Translations under genes and position numbers: made by a program | Notes under the pieces: model-generated | What the model was told of the DNA's origin: nothing | Databases searched by the model: none | The model's input: the letters and a program-made list of their open reading frames with translations, nothing else | Source of the DNA: Candidatus Latescibacterota bacterium | GTDB lineage: Bacteria > Latescibacterota > UBA2968 | NCBI GenBank assembly: GCA_022824945.1 | Contig: JAJDYX010000023.1 | Span: 78,001 to 142,000 of the forward strand | Length of the DNA stretch: 64,000 nt | Direction: 5' to 3' | Part shown: positions 1-9,409 of the stretch, piece by piece | Numbering within the stretch: the stretch's first letter is position 1 | How the letters are laid out: each line of letters starts with the position of its first letter

Positions 1-427
1 CATTGTTGTTATGAAAAAAAACACTCAAGAGAGAATTAACATTTTCCTTTGAGTCTTCAAAGATGCATATAGCATCATTGGCATCGCGTTGTATTTTATC
101 AAGATCAGGGTTACCTGCCTGATTCTTAATGTACTCAATCACTTTGTCGGGACTGTATTTGTACCAGACTTCTGTTGTGCCTTGACCCCACTCCGAGTTA
201 AAATACTCGCCTGGCGGCGGTGGTTGAAAATTTTTACAATATATGTTGGCGTGGTAACCCAAGTTCGATTGAGACCATGACTGATCAACCTGCCCCGCGA
301 CCTCTAATAATGCGTTTACAGGATTAGCAAAGTCCGAATTGTCCGCTTGCACTGCAATAGCTGATAGCCGCTGACTTAGCTTCATCAACTCGTTTCTGAT
401 ATAGCCACTTTGACCTATATCACTCAT
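1..427 (-). CDS. Unknown protein, N-terminal part, cut by window edge
   Basis: The frame is open from an ATG at 427 leftwards to the window edge, giving at least 142 residues with no stop. An AAAGGG ribosome site lies about 8 bases before the ATG. The N-terminus is polar and helical (MSDIGQSGYIRNELMKLSQR), followed by an aromatic, proline-rich stretch (FQPPPPGEYFNSEWGQG). There is no signal peptide or membrane segment. I cannot assign a family. The layout feels like the N-terminal domain of a larger multi-domain protein, possibly a defence-associated one, but that is only an impression. The base composition is more AT-rich than sucC next door, which hints at acquisition. Confidence 0.6.
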   Translation of the reverse strand, partial: MSDIGQSGYIRNELMKLSQRLSAIAVQADNSDFANPVNALLEVAGQVDQSWSQSNLGYHANIYCKNFQPPPPGEYFNSEWGQGTTEVWYKYSPDKVIEYIKNQAGNPDLDKIQRDANDAICIFEDSKENVNSLLSVFFHNNN

Positions 428-578
428 TATTTTACCCTTTATCAAATTTGTGGATGTAGTCTAACTGAGGAACATCCATTCTATATAGCAATATATATAC
501 CACAGAACACTAAAATTCTTAATTTAATATAAAACAAATATTTATTTTAAGTTTGACATTTATAAAATTTTGACCTCT

Positions 579-611
579 TTGCCATATTGTCCGAATCATT
601 GCCATATTGTC
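579..611. repeat. 13-bp direct repeat pair, 20-bp period
   Basis: TTGCCATATTGTC occurs at 579-591 and again at 599-611, exactly two helical turns apart. The pair sits in a 250-bp AT-rich gap, about 150 bp upstream of the leftward gene that starts at 427 and just beyond the sucC terminator. The spacing fits a regulator binding twice on one DNA face. No other clear promoter could be fixed in the gap. Confidence 0.6.
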
Positions 612-626
612 AATACAAGACACAAC

Positions 627-654
627 AAAAAGGGCGCACTGTCATCATGCGCCC
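627..654 (-). terminator. Terminator after sucC
   Basis: A perfect 7-bp stem (GGGCGCA at 632-638 with TGCGCCC at 648-654) is followed on the minus strand by a T-run opposite 627-631. It lies 28 bp beyond the sucC stop and would end the long leftward transcript. Confidence 0.8.
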
Positions 655-681
655 CTTTGTATTTCAGGCTCTGGTATCGGG

Positions 682-1848
682 TTAGGCGGCATCTTGAACC
701 GCGGCAACAACGCCTTCGGCAGCTTCCTGGAGTTTTCGGGCAACGGTAAATTCCAGGCCCGAATTTTCGAGAATTTGCGCGCCTTCTTCAGCGTTGGTCC
801 CCTGCAATCGCACCACAAGCGGCACATTGATCTCGATATCTTCAAGCGCGGCAACAACGCCTTCGGCCACGCGATCGCAGCGCACAATCCCGCCAAAAAT
901 ATTGATAAGCACAGCTTTGACCGATTCGTCAGACGTGAGAATACGCATCGCATTTTTGACGCGCTCGACATTGGTGCCCCCACCAACATCGAGAAAATTT
1001 GCCGGTGACGACCCCGCGTATTTGACAATATCCATTGTAGCCATCGCCAGACCTGCGCCATTGACCATACAGCCGACTTCCCCATCGAGTTTGATATAAT
1101 TGAGATCGTATTTTGAAGCTTCGACCTCGAGCGGGTCTTCCTCGTCAACATCGCGCAATTCATGAATATCCAAATGGCGATACATCGCACTATCATCGAA
1201 ATTCATCTTGGCATCCAGAGCCAGGACCTCACCGCTTTTGGATACGACGAGAGGATTGATTTCCGCGAGCGAACAATCGGTCTCTTCATAAGCTCTGTAA
1301 AGAGCAGCGATAAAACCAACCCCCTGTTTGAGTTGATCGCCTTCAAGACCCAAACCGAGTGCAAGACGCCGCGCCTGAAAGGGCTGGAGACCAACGCCGG
1401 GATGAACGATCTCTTTGAGAATTTTTTCCGGAGTAGTTGCAGCCACTTCCTCAATATCCATCCCACCTGCACGGGAAGCCATAACGACCAGACGCGACTG
1501 CGCGCGGTCCAGCACAATACCCAAATATAATTCGCGGTCAATATCCGTCGCATTTTCCACCCAAACGGATTTGACTTTTTGACCTTCAGAACCCGTTTGC
1601 GGGGTAACGAGTTGCATACCAATAATTTCGGATGCCACCTCTCTGGCTTCGGCGGGATCGGCAGCGAGTTTAATACCGCCCCCCTTGCCGCGACCCCCTG
1701 CGTGGATCTGCGCCTTGACAACCACTGCCCCGCCGAGATCTCTGGCAATCGCTTCGGCCTCTTCTGGCGTACGAGCAACCGCACCATTGGGCACGGGCAC
1801 ACCAAAAGATCCGAGAATTTCTTTAGCCTGATATTCGTGAATTTTCAT
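682..1848 (-). CDS. sucC: Succinyl-CoA ligase, beta subunit
   Basis: Beta subunit of the TCA-cycle enzyme that interconverts succinyl-CoA and succinate with substrate-level phosphorylation. At 388 residues it has the usual family length. The N-terminal ATP-grasp domain shows GGRGKGGGIK at residues 51-60 and the EINPL nucleotide-site motif. The C-terminal ligase domain carries DVGGGTNVERVKNA and FGGIVRCD. The start has a good AAGGGAT ribosome site. It is the last gene of the leftward series, 34 bp after the enolase-superfamily gene, and ends at a strong terminator. sucD, the alpha subunit normally encoded directly downstream, is absent here and must lie elsewhere. Confidence 0.95.
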   Translation of the reverse strand: MKIHEYQAKEILGSFGVPVPNGAVARTPEEAEAIARDLGGAVVVKAQIHAGGRGKGGGIKLAADPAEAREVASEIIGMQLVTPQTGSEGQKVKSVWVENATDIDRELYLGIVLDRAQSRLVVMASRAGGMDIEEVAATTPEKILKEIVHPGVGLQPFQARRLALGLGLEGDQLKQGVGFIAALYRAYEETDCSLAEINPLVVSKSGEVLALDAKMNFDDSAMYRHLDIHELRDVDEEDPLEVEASKYDLNYIKLDGEVGCMVNGAGLAMATMDIVKYAGSSPANFLDVGGGTNVERVKNAMRILTSDESVKAVLINIFGGIVRCDRVAEGVVAALEDIEINVPLVVRLQGTNAEEGAQILENSGLEFTVARKLQEAAEGVVAAVQDAA

Positions 1849-1882
1849 CTTAATCCCTTGTGTTTAGTTATCAAACGCCAGC

Positions 1883-2974
1883 TCAAACAGCGTATTTTGC
1901 CAGCACATCTCGATCAATCTCAATCCCCAATCCCGGTGCATCGGGCACGGGCAATTCGCCATCTATGGCCTGGATCGGATTCACGGCCAACTCCGTCCGC
2001 AATCCATTCTCCGTCATATCGTATTCAAACAGAGATGGAATTGGATTCAAAGCATCTGGCGCATCGGGAATAGTCGCCTGCCAGTGAACAGTCGCCGCCA
2101 ACCGAATATGACTGCCCCACATATGCGGCAAAACCCGCACATAATTTGCACTCGCCATCACCGCAATATTGCGACATTCGCTAAACCCACCTGCAATGCT
2201 GATATCGGGCTGCACAATATCCAGTGCCCGCTGCTGGATCAACTCGCGAAACGCCCAACGCCCGGCCAACCCTTCAGCGCCCGCAATGCGTATGGGCAAC
2301 GCGCCTTTCACCTGCAAATACCCGCGCACATCATCCAGTGGTATCGGCTCTTCATACCAGAACAAATCATTGTGTGCGATCTTGTGCCCCACATCGATGG
2401 CAGTACCCACATCATACCCGCAATTGGCATCCACGGCAAACAACACATCATCGCCTATTGCCTGCCGAACTGCCGTTACATTTTTAACATCGTAATCCAC
2501 ACCAAATCCGATCTTCATCTTCATCGCTGAAAAACCCATATCGACATACCCTTTTGCCTCATCGACGAGTGCCTGTGTCACATCCGGGCGGTCTATGCGA
2601 AATAATCCGGTGGCATACGCGAGAATCTTGTCCCTCACCTTCCCACCCAACAATTGATACACCGGCATATCGAGAGCCTTGCCCATCAAATCCCACAGCG
2701 CAATATCTACCCCACTGATCGCCTTTGGGCTTACCCCATCATCGGACAACGCCTGATAGATCGCGCCACAGTCAAACGGACTGCGCCCTATAATATGCGC
2801 GTCAATCGCAGATCGATGGACCTCGCCTGTGCCCTCACCCCACCCAATCAAGCCATTATCTGTAATGATCTCCACGACTTGAGCCTGACGGCTCGTGGAC
2901 CATCCCCTCGAAATCGCGAACTTCTCTCGCAAAGGATATCGCAAATGATATGTTTTTACCTCAGTAATCTTCAT
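1883..2974 (-). CDS. Mandelate racemase/muconate lactonizing enzyme family protein
   Basis: Enolase-superfamily enzyme of 363 residues, probably a sugar-acid dehydratase, dipeptide epimerase or cycloisomerase; the substrate cannot be read from sequence. The capping domain begins MKITEVKTYHLRYPL. In the barrel the family acid-base and metal residues are all present: KMKIGF (Lys-x-Lys), VDANCGYD (first metal Asp), WYEEPI (second metal Glu), GAEGLAG (third metal Glu), QPDISIAGG and a late PHMW histidine. A TAGGAG ribosome site precedes the ATG. The stop of the M16 protease gene is 10 bp upstream, so the two are almost certainly co-transcribed, with sucC following. Confidence 0.9.
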   Translation of the reverse strand: MKITEVKTYHLRYPLREKFAISRGWSTSRQAQVVEIITDNGLIGWGEGTGEVHRSAIDAHIIGRSPFDCGAIYQALSDDGVSPKAISGVDIALWDLMGKALDMPVYQLLGGKVRDKILAYATGLFRIDRPDVTQALVDEAKGYVDMGFSAMKMKIGFGVDYDVKNVTAVRQAIGDDVLFAVDANCGYDVGTAIDVGHKIAHNDLFWYEEPIPLDDVRGYLQVKGALPIRIAGAEGLAGRWAFRELIQQRALDIVQPDISIAGGFSECRNIAVMASANYVRVLPHMWGSHIRLAATVHWQATIPDAPDALNPIPSLFEYDMTENGLRTELAVNPIQAIDGELPVPDAPGLGIEIDRDVLAKYAV

Positions 2975-2984
2975 CTGACCACTC

Positions 2985-5879
2985 CTACTTCACAAACAAA
3001 TCATCCAGTGTTACGGGCGTAACCGCGCCGAGGGTCCTCAGACTGTTGAGATCAAATTTGGTTGTATCGCCCATAATAGAAATGAGTTTGGGACGTTTAG
3101 TAATATGCTGCTTGTGGAAATCGAGCATAATCGGCATCTCTGCCTGGAGAATGTGATCAAACCGCTCTTTTCGCGGATCGGGTGTCTGATTGCGACGTTC
3201 CCAAATACGCAACACGCCGGGCAACTCGCGGTATTTGATCTTGGCGACGCGATAGCGATTGACCACAGAATTTTTCGCCTCGGCAAAACGCTCGGGCGAT
3301 TCGGGCAAATCGTCAATCAACTCGACCAGCGCAGCAACAGCCTCCGGGGTTTTGTCCGCCTGGCAGCCAATATACCCCCACATGACATTCTGATCATTGC
3401 TGCGTCCGCCGAGGTCATACCGCGCAAATGTAGAATAAGCCAATGCACGGGCTTCGCGCAATTCCTGAAAAACAATACCCGACATACCCCCGGCAAAATA
3501 ATCGTTGTAGAGATCAATAGCTGGACGGAGGGCTGCATCGAACGCAACGCCTCCAGACTCGACAAAGACCTGAGACTGGGCCGTTTCTTTGTGAAAGAAT
3601 CGAATCTCGGTTTTGTCTGGCGCGTGAACCTTCAGATACTCATAAGCGGGGGGCGTCTTCAATTCGCCACTGTCAGAGAAATGTTTTTGCAGTGTCGCAA
3701 GAACCTCGTCCAGCGGCCTGGAACCCCCGTAAATCAGAGCATGTTGATAGGTCGGCAGGCTGGATATCAAACCGTGTAATTCTGCAACCGTGAGCTTTTG
3801 CAATGCTTCAGACGAGATACTGCGTTTATACGACGAATTGTCGCCATAACGACTGTAGAAACGCAGGGCATTGCGTAGAGACCGGGGATCTTTCTTTTGG
3901 TCTTCGCGTTGCGCGAGGGTAATTTTGGCGAGCTCATCGAGCGTGGCCTGATCAGCAGTCGGATTCTGAATATATTTCATCATCAGCGCAAGAGATGCAT
4001 CAAAATTTTCATCTAAACCGGAAATACTGATATTGGTCTCATTATCTGACACACCAATATTGAAATCCGTACCCAGTTTGTACCATTCTTTCTTCAGCGC
4101 ATCTGGCGACAGGTCGCCGGCACCAGATTTATCCAAAAGCGATCTGGCCGTGCTGAGTCGATTATCCTGATACGTACCCATATCTACGCTGAGCGTAAAA
4201 GTGAAAAGGTCGTTAACCGGGTTTTTCACATAGTAGAGCTTTACACCATCCCGCACCTCTGCAATGGTATAGTCTTTATCGGTGACAAAAACGGGAGAAA
4301 GTTCATCGGTAGGCATAGCCAATACATCTTTTGCAAATTCGGATTGCCGCGTAGGATCAATATCAATTTTATCGATTTTGGGCTTCTCAATTTTGGGCAA
4401 CTCGTGTTGTTCGTCAATGCGATACCCCGCAACATAGTCCTCACCAAAATAATGATTGGCTACACGCATAATATCATCCCGCGTGATTTTTTCCATACGG
4501 GCAATTTCAGCCACTTCGTGGCCCCATTCGGCAAATCCCAGAAATACACTGGTCATTTGTCTGACACGGCTGCGATTGGATTCCAAACCCCGTTTTTGAT
4601 TCTTTTTGAAATCCGTGACAATCGCAGACAGCAGGCTTTCGTCAAATTCCCCGCGTTTGATCATAGCAATTTGATCCAGCAGCAATTGCTCAACTTCGGC
4701 GAGTGTTTGATCTTTTTTTGGAATACCCCATAGATATTGCGTGCCGTAGTCATTGTGCAAGTAGGGATAACTTCCCGCGCGTCTCAATTTCTGCTGCTGC
4801 ACGAGATTGAGATTGATAAGCCCCGCTGTGCGATTGTCCAGGATCATATCAATCAGCTTCAGAGCTTCAGCGTCTTTGTGGCCGCGATGATTTGTTCGAA
4901 AAGCCAGAAGTACGTATTCTTCGCCCTGAAATTTGACCGTGACGCGCTCAGCACCTTTAATGGGCGGTTCTTTCCATGTTTGGAGCGAGGGAATATCTTT
5001 GGCTTTCCATGCTGAGAAATGTTCGTCAATCAGTTGAATCGTCGCGTCAATGTCAATATCGCCAGAAATACAAATCGCCATATTATTGGGCACGTAATAA
5101 GTGTCGTAAAACTGGTACATATTTTTGAGCGAGGGATTTTTGAGATGCTCAACCTCGCCAATTGTGGTTTGCTGCCCATAGGGATGATTTTTGTACAAGC
5201 GTTTATTCACTGCCTCGCTGATGAGCCAGCCTTTGTTATCCAAAGTGCGGTTCTTCTCCTCATATACAACTTCCAGTTCCGGTTGGAACAGGCGAAACAC
5301 AGGATTTTGAAACCGTTCAGACTCAATTTTTGTCCAGTGTTTGAGATAATTGCTGGGCAACCCCACTTTGTACACGGTTTCTTCGTGCCAGGTGTGTGCA
5401 TTCAAACCACTCTCGCCCATAGCTTTGTAGAGCTTGTCGAGTTCGTTGGGAATGGCGTATTGTGCCGCCTGTTGAGACGCCTTGTTGATCTCTGCATAAA
5501 TGGCCTTGCGTTTTTCGGGATCGGTTTCCCGAAAGTGATCTTCGTAGAGGGCGATAATGCGATCGATGTGAATTTTCTCTTTTTTGTAATCCAACGTCCC
5601 GATATTTTGCGTACCCTTAAAAAGCATGTGTTCCAAATAATGTGCCAGACCCGTAGATTCGGCGGGATCGTGTTTACTTCCCGCACGCACGGGAATTTCG
5701 GCATAAAAACGCGGTTCTTCGTGGTTTTCAGTGAGATAAACCGTAAGGCCATTGTCGAGTTTGTAAATATGTACATCCATCGGATCGTCGGGATTGGGCG
5801 CATTGATGCGCGTAAACCCGGCGAAGACGGGTGAAGCGAGCAATGTAAGGGTGAAAATAAGAGCAAATAATCTACGCAT
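2985..5879 (-). CDS. Exported M16 zinc protease with two peptidase units
   Basis: Pitrilysin/insulinase-type metalloprotease of 964 residues. I chose the ATG at 5879 because an AAAGGAG site sits just before it and the first 20 residues (MRRLFALIFTLTLLASPVFA) are a clear signal peptide; the longer open frame upstream lacks both. The inverted zinc motif HYLEH is at residues 80-84, followed about 110 residues later by the EVVYEEKNR segment carrying the third ligand. The second half is the usual inactive M16-like repeat. Probably periplasmic, degrading peptides. It heads the M16-enolase-sucC group, 99 bp after the DUF790 gene. Confidence 0.93.
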   Translation of the reverse strand: MRRLFALIFTLTLLASPVFAGFTRINAPNPDDPMDVHIYKLDNGLTVYLTENHEEPRFYAEIPVRAGSKHDPAESTGLAHYLEHMLFKGTQNIGTLDYKKEKIHIDRIIALYEDHFRETDPEKRKAIYAEINKASQQAAQYAIPNELDKLYKAMGESGLNAHTWHEETVYKVGLPSNYLKHWTKIESERFQNPVFRLFQPELEVVYEEKNRTLDNKGWLISEAVNKRLYKNHPYGQQTTIGEVEHLKNPSLKNMYQFYDTYYVPNNMAICISGDIDIDATIQLIDEHFSAWKAKDIPSLQTWKEPPIKGAERVTVKFQGEEYVLLAFRTNHRGHKDAEALKLIDMILDNRTAGLINLNLVQQQKLRRAGSYPYLHNDYGTQYLWGIPKKDQTLAEVEQLLLDQIAMIKRGEFDESLLSAIVTDFKKNQKRGLESNRSRVRQMTSVFLGFAEWGHEVAEIARMEKITRDDIMRVANHYFGEDYVAGYRIDEQHELPKIEKPKIDKIDIDPTRQSEFAKDVLAMPTDELSPVFVTDKDYTIAEVRDGVKLYYVKNPVNDLFTFTLSVDMGTYQDNRLSTARSLLDKSGAGDLSPDALKKEWYKLGTDFNIGVSDNETNISISGLDENFDASLALMMKYIQNPTADQATLDELAKITLAQREDQKKDPRSLRNALRFYSRYGDNSSYKRSISSEALQKLTVAELHGLISSLPTYQHALIYGGSRPLDEVLATLQKHFSDSGELKTPPAYEYLKVHAPDKTEIRFFHKETAQSQVFVESGGVAFDAALRPAIDLYNDYFAGGMSGIVFQELREARALAYSTFARYDLGGRSNDQNVMWGYIGCQADKTPEAVAALVELIDDLPESPERFAEAKNSVVNRYRVAKIKYRELPGVLRIWERRNQTPDPRKERFDHILQAEMPIMLDFHKQHITKRPKLISIMGDTTKFDLNSLRTLGAVTPVTLDDLFVK

Positions 5880-5978
5880 AATGCACTCCTTTGAAAGTGA
5901 ACCGTGTTGTGATCTGTCTATTTTGGGATGCTGTGAACGGGACAGAAGTTTCAAATATACGATTTCCCCGCACAATGT

Positions 5979-7211
5979 TCAATCATTTACACAATCTTCC
6001 GGGCGAATTTGATCGAGGCGTCGGGCGACATCCTGGGGTTGGATTCGAGTTTTAAAAAAGAAGACATGCCCGGGCACATCCTCGAAATCTTCTTCCTCGA
6101 CATTGAGATCACGAGAAACAGCGACGACGAGATCCTTGCGGTTGGCGCGGCGGAGTTTGTCGAGTTTGCGCCTCAGATAATCGGGATGCCAAAAACCGAC
6201 GATCTCGAGCAACGCCGTGCGCCCATCGGGATGGCGGAATGCAAAATCGGGAATGAAGACCGTGTTTTTGAGATTCACAATTTCGGTTTCGCGTTCGAGT
6301 TCCCAGTCGGTTTTAGCTTTTTCAAAGCGAGTGGCAAAAGTCTCTTCAAGGAGAGAATCGTACATGGTCTGATCTTTGTAGTGCGAAAGCAAATTGTGTT
6401 TGTCGTCCAGGACAAAATCACCTTCGCGACCGTCTTTGAGCTTGACCTTAGCTTCCATTTTCCATCGAGTACACAATAGCAACGCAGGCAGAAAAACAGC
6501 CATCTGAATGCCGTATTTTTGCGAGAGTCGAAACAGGCTTACTGGCCCGTCGAGGACGATTTCATATCCCGCATCCCTGTCGCCGCGAATGTCGTGAATC
6601 AAGCGATAAAATTTGATAAACTTGAAAAGCTGTTTGTAGCGCACGGGCAAGTTGCGATGCACCGAGAGTTGCATGCGAGTGCAGCGATAGAACATAGCCT
6701 GCGCGAGTGCAACATTGTAGCGGTTGAGCAGCCACGCGGGATCGGGCGCGTCAAAGCGATCCAGATAGTGATTGAGTGGAAGGTCTGCGTAGAGACTATG
6801 CGCGATATTTTCCGACGAGGTCTGGTATTTGAGTGCGACCTGGTCGAGAATATGTTCGCGCGTGACGGGATAGAGGAGATCGGATTCGCGGACAATCGGA
6901 TGATTCTCCCGGCTGAGGCCAAAAACCTGTGTGCGAATTTCTTCGGGTTCGGCAATGCTGTCAATGCGAAATTCACAGCGATCGTCTTCAAGCAATTTCG
7001 TCAGACCGCGTTGAACGCGATAATCGGTCGCCTCTGCTGCACGCAGGTCCAGCGCACTGTGTAATTCACCGCGCGACTTGCCCTGGTGATCGGTAAAGAT
7101 ATCGATAATTTCCTCTGCCAACGCGATGATATTGGGCGCTGTCGTATCCACATAGCGAGGCTCGATATAAGGCCCGCGACGGCGCACGAGCAAAAGGTCG
7201 GAAGTGAGCAT
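5979..7211 (-). CDS. DUF790 / Bax1-like nuclease
   Basis: A 410-residue DUF790 protein. In archaea the family member Bax1 binds the XPB helicase and cuts DNA beside the unwound region. The C-terminal part contains a nuclease-like core, with PDFAF (Asp 322) and ALLEIVGFW (Glu 336) followed by the basic RRKLDKLRR helix, as in PD-(D/E)XK folds. The N-terminus (MLTSDLLLVRRRG) is typical of the family. An XPB-like helicase gene lies 3.3 kb upstream in the same transcription direction, which supports a shared repair role. No good ribosome site precedes the ATG. The family call is firm; nuclease activity is inferred. Confidence 0.85.
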   Translation of the reverse strand: MLTSDLLLVRRRGPYIEPRYVDTTAPNIIALAEEIIDIFTDHQGKSRGELHSALDLRAAEATDYRVQRGLTKLLEDDRCEFRIDSIAEPEEIRTQVFGLSRENHPIVRESDLLYPVTREHILDQVALKYQTSSENIAHSLYADLPLNHYLDRFDAPDPAWLLNRYNVALAQAMFYRCTRMQLSVHRNLPVRYKQLFKFIKFYRLIHDIRGDRDAGYEIVLDGPVSLFRLSQKYGIQMAVFLPALLLCTRWKMEAKVKLKDGREGDFVLDDKHNLLSHYKDQTMYDSLLEETFATRFEKAKTDWELERETEIVNLKNTVFIPDFAFRHPDGRTALLEIVGFWHPDYLRRKLDKLRRANRKDLVVAVSRDLNVEEEDFEDVPGHVFFFKTRIQPQDVARRLDQIRPEDCVND

Positions 7212-7238
7212 AAAAAGTAAGACTTGAAACGCCTATCC

Positions 7239-8003
7239 TTACGAGACAGGCGTAAGGGCCTCTTCTACAGATAGTGGAAAAATTTCTGTCACATCGCCTT
7301 CAAGGCGCAATGCGAGATCTGCATAACTGTCGTGATCAGTTTTGCCCTTATTGATAATAACATAGGGCGCACCGCGTTCTGCTGCCATCAATGGAAAGCT
7401 TGCGGCAGGATAGACGGATAGCGTAGAACCCAGGGAGATCGCCAGGTCGGCATTGGCCGCAGCTTTTGCTGCCCGGTGCAAATCCGCTTCAATAAGTAGT
7501 TGACCAAAGCTGATAGTGGCAGATTTGAGATAACCTCCGCATTCGCACAGAGGAGGCTTTCTTGTACGGCGGAAAGCAGCGTAGTGACGTTCGGGATCGC
7601 TGCGTTTGCCGCAGGTCTGACATTCGACTTCTGCATTGGTACCGTGCAATTCGATCAAGTGTGCAGGAGAGGTGCCAGCCCGGGTATGCAGGCCATCGAT
7701 ATTTTGCGTGATAACGCATTCGATTTTGTCTGATCGCTCGAGCTTCACAACAGCCTTGTGAACGGCATTGGGACGGGCGTTTTCAAAGGCAGCCCAGCCT
7801 TCGAGTTTTTGATCCCACGCTTCGATACGCGCTTCTTCAGAGGTCATAAAATCCCGGTAATAAACCGGCCGTCGGGTTTTCCACACGCCATCTGGCCCGC
7901 GAAAGTCGGGTATGCCACTCGCGGTGGAAACACCTGCCCCCGTGAAGATGAGAATGCGCTCGGCATTTTGGATATATTCGACGAGTTCTAAATTGGGCGT
8001 CAC
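7239..8003 (-). CDS. Sir2-family NAD-dependent protein deacylase
   Basis: Sirtuin of 254 residues that removes acyl groups from lysines while cleaving NAD. I chose a GTG start at 8003 because it overlaps the Smr stop as GTGA and has GAAGAAG upstream; the longer frame runs through the Smr gene. Visible motifs are GAGVSTASGIPDFRG (residues 22-36), TQNIDGLH (99-106), the catalytic histidine at 120 in ELHG, and a four-cysteine zinc site (128, 131, 153, 155, CxxC...CxC). The Rossmann end shows GSTLSVYPA. Translational coupling to Smr and a 27-bp gap to DUF790 place it inside the operon. Confidence 0.92.
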   Translation of the reverse strand: MTPNLELVEYIQNAERILIFTGAGVSTASGIPDFRGPDGVWKTRRPVYYRDFMTSEEARIEAWDQKLEGWAAFENARPNAVHKAVVKLERSDKIECVITQNIDGLHTRAGTSPAHLIELHGTNAEVECQTCGKRSDPERHYAAFRRTRKPPLCECGGYLKSATISFGQLLIEADLHRAAKAAANADLAISLGSTLSVYPAASFPLMAAERGAPYVIINKGKTDHDSYADLALRLEGDVTEIFPLSVEEALTPVS

Positions 8004-8272
8004 GATTGCTTCTTCAGATTGAGTACAACAGAGGTCGAACCCCAGTTGTGATCGGTGAGATGATATGCGAGGACATCGGGTCGGCGTTTTAAGATGGTGT
8101 GAACGATTTCGCGCAGAACACCCGTGCCCTTGCCGTGAATAATACGCACATCGGAAATACCGCGCAGTTTGCATTCATCGAGATAATCGGGCACGAGAGC
8201 CTTGACATCATCCGGATGAAAGTGGTGCAGATCGAGTTCGCCATCAATTGGAAGTTCGACGGGTTCGGGCAT
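8000..8272 (-). CDS. Small Smr-domain protein
   Basis: Stand-alone Smr domain of 90 residues, the C-terminal domain type of MutS2. Such domains are DNA or RNA endonucleases or nucleic-acid binders. The hallmark LDLHHFHP lies at residues 13-20 and HGKGTG at 46-51. The start at 8272 has a GAGGGG site six bases away; the frame extends further upstream but would overlap the DUF5069 gene. The stop overlaps the sirtuin start by four bases. Its place between repair-type genes fits a nucleic-acid role, though none is shown directly. Confidence 0.9.
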   Translation of the reverse strand: MPEPVELPIDGELDLHHFHPDDVKALVPDYLDECKLRGISDVRIIHGKGTGVLREIVHTILKRRPDVLAYHLTDHNWGSTSVVLNLKKQS

Positions 8273-8282
8273 ATCCCCTCTC

Positions 8283-9137
8283 TTATCCCAGGTTGTAGGC
8301 GTGTGCATCGTCCAGATCGAGCAAGTCAAACCATGTGGTGACATCGGTGCGGCCAGGTGCCACGCGCTCCAGCGTTGAGTTAAAAATCTCCATTTGCTGT
8401 TCGCCTTCGGGACCTTTTTGGGAGAGAGCCGCGTTCAGACCCGAGATTTCATCCTGAGTGCGATCCGTGTGTTCGAGCACCCAATCTCCGAGTTCGATAT
8501 CGTTGACATTGTGATAAGCCGCATCCTGAAAATCTTCGACGGATATATTGAGAAAATCGAGAATGACCTTATCAATGGGGCAATCGTAGATATAATCGTT
8601 GAGCTTGCCCGCCTTTGCCGCGCGTGCTTTATCACCCATGCGCGATCCGCCATAAATGCCAGCAACATCGCTGTTATACGGCGAGCGCGGTGGCCGCTGG
8701 TTCAGATCGGTATCCCGGTAACAACCCCAATCGTCGAGTTCCATAGATTGGAGCATCGTTTTCACTTTCTCGGGATCGGCATTGAATTTTTCGAGGCGAT
8801 CTTCTAAGCGCTGGCGGCTCGCTTCATCAAAAGGTTCCCATGTGAGAAGCTCGTTGTTGTACGCCTGGATTTCCTCTTCCGTTTTAGGGTAATTTTCGCG
8901 CAACCAATCGCACAATTCCGCGTCATTCATGCGCTCAGCCGCATCGGCAAAGTCATCGTGCGAGACACCGAGAAAATCGAGTACTATTTTATCCAACCCC
9001 GAGTTCTCGCCATAGAGGTGTTCGCCAATCGTATTTGCCCGGTGCGCCCGTGCTTTATCGGTCAAACGCGCAAGTGAAACAATACCGAGCATTGAAGTAT
9101 TGGTCGGCCGGCGAGGAGGTTGTTTCGTCATATCCAT
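8283..9137 (-). CDS. Tandem DUF5069 protein
   Basis: A protein of 284 residues with two copies of the DUF5069 domain. Each copy begins with a PRxPxxxxxGIxxLxRxxDKARA pattern (SLARLTDKARA in the first, YGGSRMGDKARA in the second), followed by DKIVLDFLGV or DKVILDFLNI and a DAELCDW or DIELGDW end. The function of the family is not known. No signal peptide or membrane segment is seen, so it should be cytoplasmic. The ATG at 9137 is chosen for its AAAGG site at six-base spacing. The gene ends 10 bp before Smr. Confidence 0.85.
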   Translation of the reverse strand: MDMTKQPPRRPTNTSMLGIVSLARLTDKARAHRANTIGEHLYGENSGLDKIVLDFLGVSHDDFADAAERMNDAELCDWLRENYPKTEEEIQAYNNELLTWEPFDEASRQRLEDRLEKFNADPEKVKTMLQSMELDDWGCYRDTDLNQRPPRSPYNSDVAGIYGGSRMGDKARAAKAGKLNDYIYDCPIDKVILDFLNISVEDFQDAAYHNVNDIELGDWVLEHTDRTQDEISGLNAALSQKGPEGEQQMEIFNSTLERVAPGRTDVTTWFDLLDLDDAHAYNLG

Positions 9138-9162
9138 GGTATGCCTTTCTATTTTAATTTGT

Positions 9163-9393
9163 TTATGATGTTGCCATATCGCGAACATGCAAAATTTCAC
9201 TGTCACCCATCGGGCGAATATCTCTCTGATCTAATGTAAGAAGTGCAACTGTTTTACCCTGGGGAGTTACAAATTCAACCTCATAAGCGTTGCCCGCTTC
9301 GTAACAATGCACTACGGCACCTACATCTCCTGCTTTAAGATCATAATTCTCGACATCGTGAACCAAAACAACGACATCATGTTCGCAAATCAT
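9163..9393 (-). CDS. DUF4926 small protein
   Basis: A 76-residue protein with a compact SH3-like beta pattern (DVVVLVHDVENYDLKAGDVG, then YEVEF, then TVALLTLDQRDIRP), typical of DUF4926. The start at 9393 follows a GGAG site; the frame extends nine codons further but would run into the upstream gene. It lies 16 bp after the DUF6883 gene. In many genomes DUF4926 and DUF6883 occur side by side, so they probably act as a pair. A toxin-antitoxin or toxin-immunity relation is possible but unproven. Confidence 0.8.
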   Translation of the reverse strand: MICEHDVVVLVHDVENYDLKAGDVGAVVHCYEAGNAYEVEFVTPQGKTVALLTLDQRDIRPMGDSEILHVRDMATS

Positions 9394-9409
9394 TTTTTTC
9401 TCCTTCACG

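Noticed and set aside
5019..5834. A 271-codon plus-strand frame opposite the M16 protease gene
   Set aside because: It lies wholly opposite a well-supported protease with motifs in frame, has no ribosome site and no recognisable domain.
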